Part shown: positions 60,263 to 64,000 of the stretch, one piece after another
How the letters are laid out: every line of letters starts with the position of its first letter
Numbering within the stretch: the stretch's first letter is position 1
Source of the DNA: Azospirillum lipoferum
Lineage (GTDB): Bacteria; Pseudomonadota; Alphaproteobacteria; Azospirillales; Azospirillaceae
DNA: 64,000 nt
NCBI RefSeq assembly: GCF_024170005.1
Contig: NZ_JALJXJ010000022.1
Location: forward strand, 1 to 64,000
Reading direction: 5' to 3'
The notes under the pieces: model-generated
Database searches by the model: none
Told to the model about the DNA's origin: nothing
Seen by the model: only the letters and a program-made list of their open reading frames with translations
Position numbers and translations under genes: made by a program

Positions 60263-61246
60263 TTGCTGCATGTCTTCGTCAATGACGGCGGTCTGCTGCG
60301 CTGGGACAAGGGGGCCGCCGACGAGGCGGCGCCGCTGCCCGAGACCGCCGTCTGGCTGGACCTGATCAACCCGACGCCCGGTGAATTGGCGCGGGCGGAG
60401 GCATTGATCGGCACCGGCCTGCCCACCCGCGAGCAGATGGCTGAAATCGAGGAGTCGAGCCGTCTGCGCGTTGCCGGCGGTGCGCTGACCATGACCGTCA
60501 CCGCGCTGGTCTGGGCCGACACCGACGAGCCGCGCATTGCCACCGTCAGCTTCGTGCTGGCCGGGCGGCGGCTGGTGACCATCCACGACATCGACCCGCA
60601 GGCCCTGCTCGCCTTCCGCCGCCGTGCCACCCACGGGCAGGTGTCGGCCGCCCGCGGCGAGCTGGTGCTGGCGGCGCTGGTGGATGGGATGATCGACCGC
60701 ACCTCCGTCGTTCTGCGGCGGACGGGGGTGGAACTGGATGCGCTGAACCGCCGCTATTTCCGCGGGCGCAAGCTGCGTTCCCGCGGCGAGACGCTGGATG
60801 ACGCGCAGACGCTGAAGCGCATCGGCCATGCTGGCCACCTGATCGGTAAGGCGCGGATCAGTCTGGCCAGCCTCTCCCGCATGACCGACTTCCTGGCGCG
60901 CGGCGACGGCTGGAACGCCGGCAAGGCGACGCGGCGCTGGGCCAAGACCACGCTGCAGGACCTGCGCGGACTGGACCAATATGCCCGCTTCCTGTCCGGC
61001 AAGGTCGCTCTGGCGCTCGACACCGCGCTGGGCCAGATCAACGTCGAGCAGAACGAGATCGTCAAGATCGTCTCGGTGCTGACGGTGCTGCTCTATCCGC
61101 CGATCCTGGTCACCAGCATCGGGGGGATGAACTTTACCGACATGCCGGGACACAGCTCACCCTTCGGCTATCCCAGCGCCTTGGGGCTGATGCTGCTGTC
61201 GGCATTGCTGCCGGTGATCTATGTGCGGCTGAAGCGCTGGATGTAA
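60263..61246 (+). CDS. CorA/ZntB-family divalent cation transporter
   Basis: A 327-residue protein of the CorA superfamily. A soluble N-terminal domain (about 1-260) is followed by two helices at the C-terminus with the pore signature GMN in SIGGMNFTDMPG between them, and a basic end RLKRWM. Membership closer to ZntB than to CorA is likely from the N-terminal domain (VWLDLINPTPGELARAEALIG). I placed the start at a TTG (60263) with AAGGAG nine bases upstream; an earlier frame start lies inside the fusion gene. Confidence 0.87.
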   Translation: MLHVFVNDGGLLRWDKGAADEAAPLPETAVWLDLINPTPGELARAEALIGTGLPTREQMAEIEESSRLRVAGGALTMTVTALVWADTDEPRIATVSFVLAGRRLVTIHDIDPQALLAFRRRATHGQVSAARGELVLAALVDGMIDRTSVVLRRTGVELDALNRRYFRGRKLRSRGETLDDAQTLKRIGHAGHLIGKARISLASLSRMTDFLARGDGWNAGKATRRWAKTTLQDLRGLDQYARFLSGKVALALDTALGQINVEQNEIVKIVSVLTVLLYPPILVTSIGGMNFTDMPGHSSPFGYPSALGLMLLSALLPVIYVRLKRWM

Positions 61247-61292
61247 CGGGTTTCCACAATGGAGAAGGCGGATCGTCCGCAGCGCTTTCCTT

Positions 61293-61321
61293 TTGACACG
61301 ACCGTCCGTCGGCGGCAGGAT
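61293..61321 (+). promoter_or_regulatory. candidate promoter of thiC
   Basis: TTGACA (61293-61298), a 17-base spacer and CAGGAT (61316-61321). The -35 is perfect, the -10 weak. It lies directly before the TPP riboswitch. Confidence 0.5.
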
Positions 61322-61338
61322 GGGCCGCATTCCAGGGG

Positions 61339-61447
61339 GGTCCCGACAGGGGGCTGAGATACCAACGGCCGGACGGCGCACTGCGCAAGCCGGCAGCGTG
61401 GTGACCCTTCGAACCTGATCCGGGTCATACCGGCGAAGGGAGGGACC
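61339..61447 (+). promoter_or_regulatory. TPP riboswitch (THI element)
   Basis: P1 is GGTCCC (61339-61344) with GGGACC (61442-61447). The pyrimidine-sensing CTGAGAT is at 61354-61360 and the pyrophosphate-sensing ACCTGATC at 61413-61420, followed by the strand GGCGAAGGG. The P3 arm is long. Downstream, CTCC (61573-61576) can pair with the GGAG Shine-Dalgarno (61580-61583) of thiC, which suggests control of translation. Confidence 0.95.
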
Positions 61448-61590
61448 TCGTGACGGGCTGATTCTCGCCCCGTCCGGCCGCATCGGCCCCGCCATACCGG
61501 GGAAACCATTCCGAGAACGGCCCGCACGAAGATACCGCACCTCCGTCCGCAGTCCCGGGTTTGTCCGCCCAACTCCGACGGAGAAACCCA

Positions 61591-63318
61591 ATGCCTAAGG
61601 ACTTCAACGAAGACGCCATCCGCATTTCGACCGGCCCGCTCCCGTCGTCGCGGAAGATCCATGTTCCCGGCACGCGCTTTCCCGATCTGCGTGTCGCCAT
61701 GCGCGAGATCGCGCTGTCGGGCGGCGAGCCGCCGCTGACCGTCTATGACGCCTCCGGTCCCTACACCGACGAGTCGGTCGCCATCGACGTGCGGGCCGGG
61801 CTGGTCAAGCACCGCCGCGACTGGATCCTTGCGCGCGGCGATGTCGAGACCACCGACAGCGGCGTGCTGCGTGCCAAGGGCGGCGGGGCGGTGACCCAGA
61901 TGGCCTACGCCCGCGCCGGCATCGTCACCGCGGAGATGGAATACATCGCCGTCCGCGAAAACCTGGGTCGTACCGCCGCCTTGGAGGCGGCCCGCGACGG
62001 TGAGGATTTCGGGGCAGAGATCCCCGATTTCATCACCCCGGAGTTCGTCCGCGACGAGGTGGCGCGCGGGCGGGCGATCATCCCGTCCAATGTCAACCAT
62101 CCCGAGTCGGAACCGATGATCATCGGCCGCAACTTCCTGACCAAGATCAACGCCAACATCGGCAACTCCGCCGTGACCTCCTCGATCGAGGAGGAGGTGG
62201 AGAAGATGGTCTGGTCAATCCGCTGGGGGGCCGACACCGTGATGGATTTGTCCACCGGCGCCGATATCCACCAGACCCGCGAGTGGATCCTGCGCAACTC
62301 CCCGGTGCCCATCGGCACGGTGCCGATCTATCAGGCGCTGGAGAAGGTGAAGGGCAAGGCCGAGGACCTGACCTGGGAGCTGTTCCGCGATACGCTGATC
62401 GAGCAGGCGGAGCAGGGCGTCGATTACTTCACCATCCATGCCGGGCTGCGGCTGGCCCATATCCCGCTGACTGCCAAGCGGGTGACCGGCATCGTCTCGC
62501 GCGGCGGCTCGATCATCGCCAAATGGTGCCTGGCGCATCACCGCGAGAATTTCCTCTACGACCATTTCGCCGACATCGTCGAGATCTGCCGCACCTATGA
62601 CGTGGCGCTGTCGATGGGCGACGGGTTGCGGCCCGGCAGTCAGGCCGATGCCAACGACGCCGCCCAGTTCGCCGAGCTGGAAACGCTGGGCGAACTGACC
62701 AAGATCGCCTGGGCGCGCGACGTGCAGGTGATGATCGAGGGGCCGGGTCATGTGCCGATGCACAAGATCAAGCACAATGTCGAGAAGCAACTGGCGCTGT
62801 GCGGCGAGGCGCCCTTCTACACGCTGGGACCGTTGGTGACCGACATCGCGCCGGGTTACGACCATATCACCAGCGCCATCGGCGCTGCGATGATCGGCTG
62901 GTTCGGCACGGCGATGCTCTGCTACGTCACGCCGAAGGAGCATCTGGGCCTGCCCGACCGCGACGACGTGAAGGCCGGCGTCATCGCCTACAAGATCGCC
63001 GCCCATGCCGCCGACCTCGCCAAGGGCCACCCGGCGGCGCGGCTGCGCGATGACGCCATGTCGCGTGCCCGCTTCTCCTTCCGCTGGCGCGACCAGTTCG
63101 CCCTGTCGCTCGATCCCGACACGGCGATGGCCTACCACGATGAGACCCTGCCGGCGGAAGGCGCCAAGACCGCGCATTTCTGTTCGATGTGCGGGCCGAA
63201 GTTCTGTTCGATGAAGATCACGCAGGAAATCCGCGACGCCGCGGAGTCCGGTATGGCCGAGATGTCGCAGAAGTTCCGCGAATCCGGCGGGGAGATTTAC
63301 CAGCCGGCGGCGGAGTGA
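61591..63318 (+). CDS. thiC: phosphomethylpyrimidine synthase ThiC
   Basis: A 575-residue radical SAM enzyme making HMP-P for thiamine from aminoimidazole ribotide. Family motifs include NVNHPESEPMIIGRNFLTKINANIGNS in parts, DLSTGADIHQTREWILRN, SRGGSIIAKW, SMGDGLRPGS and the C-terminal cluster site CSMCGPKFCSM with the three cysteines. It is slightly shorter than E. coli ThiC. Controlled by the TPP riboswitch upstream. Confidence 0.97.
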   Translation: MPKDFNEDAIRISTGPLPSSRKIHVPGTRFPDLRVAMREIALSGGEPPLTVYDASGPYTDESVAIDVRAGLVKHRRDWILARGDVETTDSGVLRAKGGGAVTQMAYARAGIVTAEMEYIAVRENLGRTAALEAARDGEDFGAEIPDFITPEFVRDEVARGRAIIPSNVNHPESEPMIIGRNFLTKINANIGNSAVTSSIEEEVEKMVWSIRWGADTVMDLSTGADIHQTREWILRNSPVPIGTVPIYQALEKVKGKAEDLTWELFRDTLIEQAEQGVDYFTIHAGLRLAHIPLTAKRVTGIVSRGGSIIAKWCLAHHRENFLYDHFADIVEICRTYDVALSMGDGLRPGSQADANDAAQFAELETLGELTKIAWARDVQVMIEGPGHVPMHKIKHNVEKQLALCGEAPFYTLGPLVTDIAPGYDHITSAIGAAMIGWFGTAMLCYVTPKEHLGLPDRDDVKAGVIAYKIAAHAADLAKGHPAARLRDDAMSRARFSFRWRDQFALSLDPDTAMAYHDETLPAEGAKTAHFCSMCGPKFCSMKITQEIRDAAESGMAEMSQKFRESGGEIYQPAAE

Positions 63319-63327
63319 ATTTGGGAA

Positions 63328-63349
63328 AGGGGGCGGGTTACCGCCCCCT
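63328..63349. terminator. terminator between convergent thiC and greB
   Basis: AGGGGGCGG (63328-63336) pairs with CCGCCCCCT (63341-63349) around GTTA. Read on the minus strand it is followed by TTTCCC, so it suits greB; it may also stop thiC. Confidence 0.65.
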
Positions 63350-63352
63350 CCG

Positions 63353-63904
63353 TCATTCCGCGTATCTGATTTCCAGCACTTCCACCTGTTCCATCCCCGC
63401 CGGGGTGCGCACATCCACCAGATCGCCCTCCCGCGCTTTCAGCAGGGCGCGGGCGATCGGGGAGATCCAGCTGACATGGCCGCGGTCGGGGTCGACCTCG
63501 TCGGCACCGACGATGGTGATGGTGTTCTCGGAGCCATCCTCGCGGGCGTAGGTGACGGTGGCGCCGAAGAAGATCTGCTCACGGTTCTTCTGGTCCTGCG
63601 GATTGACCACCACTGCCGATTCCAGCCGCTTGTTCAGAAAGCGGATGCGGCGGTCGATCTCGCGCAGGCGCTTCTTGCCGTAGAGATAGTCGCCATTTTC
63701 CGATCGGTCACCGTTGCCGGCGGCCCAGGACACCACCTCCACCACCTTCGGCCGCTCCACCCGCAGCAGGTGGCGCAAGTCCTCCTGCATGCGCTGGAAG
63801 CCGGGCGGGGTCATGTAGTTCTTGAAGCCTTGCGGCAACGGTGCCGGATCGTCGTGATCGTCGTCGTCCTGCGTGTCGTTCTCGCGGGTGAAGGCCTTGC
63901 TCAT
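63353..63904 (-). CDS. greB: transcription elongation factor GreB
   Basis: A 183-residue Gre factor that rescues backtracked RNA polymerase. An acidic N-terminal tail of about 25 residues (NDTQDDDDHDDP) precedes the coiled-coil domain with the catalytic-tip acids in DRSENGDYLYGKKR, and the C-terminal FKBP-like domain has GATVTYAREDG and ISPIARALLKAREGD. GreB is favoured over GreA by the basic patch and the YLYGKKR motif. Confidence 0.92.
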   Translation of the reverse strand: MSKAFTRENDTQDDDDHDDPAPLPQGFKNYMTPPGFQRMQEDLRHLLRVERPKVVEVVSWAAGNGDRSENGDYLYGKKRLREIDRRIRFLNKRLESAVVVNPQDQKNREQIFFGATVTYAREDGSENTITIVGADEVDPDRGHVSWISPIARALLKAREGDLVDVRTPAGMEQVEVLEIRYAE

Positions 63905-63947
63905 GGTCCGACCTGTCCTGTGGCAGGGATGATAACGTCCGGGAAAA

Positions 63948-63975
63948 GGAAAAGGCGCCTTGCGGCGCCTTTTCC
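63948..63975. terminator. palindromic terminator at the right edge
   Basis: GGAAAAGGCGCC (63948-63959) pairs perfectly with GGCGCCTTTTCC (63964-63975) around TTGC. Symmetry makes it bidirectional; it probably ends a minus-strand gene lying beyond the window. Confidence 0.7.
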
Positions 63976-64000
63976 CGTTCCAGAGGTCCCGGTTGGGCCG

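Overview
The window is a GC-rich chromosomal segment of an alphaproteobacterium, most likely Azospirillum or a close relative in Rhodospirillales. The evidence is the gene content and order: dapD-dapE downstream of a pyrimidine 5'-nucleotidase gene, ffh-rpsP-rimM-trmD-rplS, rpmH-rnpA-yidD-yidC-engB, a 41-residue L36, a phosphatidylcholine synthase, glcDEF and a DUF2336 protein. I saw no insertion sequence, phage gene, CRISPR array or rRNA. One tRNA, an initiator tRNA-Met, is cut by the left edge.

Layout. Positions 1-88 hold the tRNA 3' end and its terminator. Positions 339-10057 hold a compact type IVb (R64 thin-pilus-like) pilus locus: a pilin-like protein with its own terminator, then a pilin-like protein with a long repetitive beta-rich C-terminus, the assembly ATPase, another pilin-like protein, PilO- and PilP-like accessory proteins, a lipoprotein secretin, the polytopic platform protein, a small membrane protein, and a lytic transglycosylase on the opposite strand. 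Positions 10233-17502 hold an unusual metallo-beta-lactamase-fold protein, tyrS, a MepK/DUF882 peptidase, radC, a cytochrome b561 and a two-component system. Positions 17659-21786 hold a 2-hydroxyacid dehydrogenase, an RraA/HMG-aldolase-family protein and two similar, convergent tripartite tricarboxylate transporter receptors. After an A/T-rich non-coding stretch come rpmJ, glcDEF, pcs, a cation efflux protein, DUF72, DUF2339, a HOT-type iron alcohol dehydrogenase, a GFA/CENP-V protein and an acyl-CoA dehydrogenase (to 36306).

Positions 36514-46948 hold a leaderless lytic transglycosylase, cobT, the dapD/dapE block, and a probable signalling operon (PAS-GAF-GGDEF, DUF2336, periplasmic protein), followed by a J-domain protein. 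A long pentapeptide-repeat protein follows on the minus strand. Positions 48644-58469 are dense housekeeping genes for protein synthesis, translocation and insertion, then a CPA2 antiporter, argB and a small basic protein. The right end holds a single-chain fusion that looks like FliG-middle + FliM + FliN, a CorA/ZntB transporter, a TPP riboswitch with thiC, and greB.

The most interesting items are the C-ring-like fusion at 58582-60180, far from any other flagellar gene here, and three pilin-like proteins whose reading frames leave no room for a prepilin leader, in a locus with no prepilin peptidase. All homology statements come from reading the translations; no search was run.
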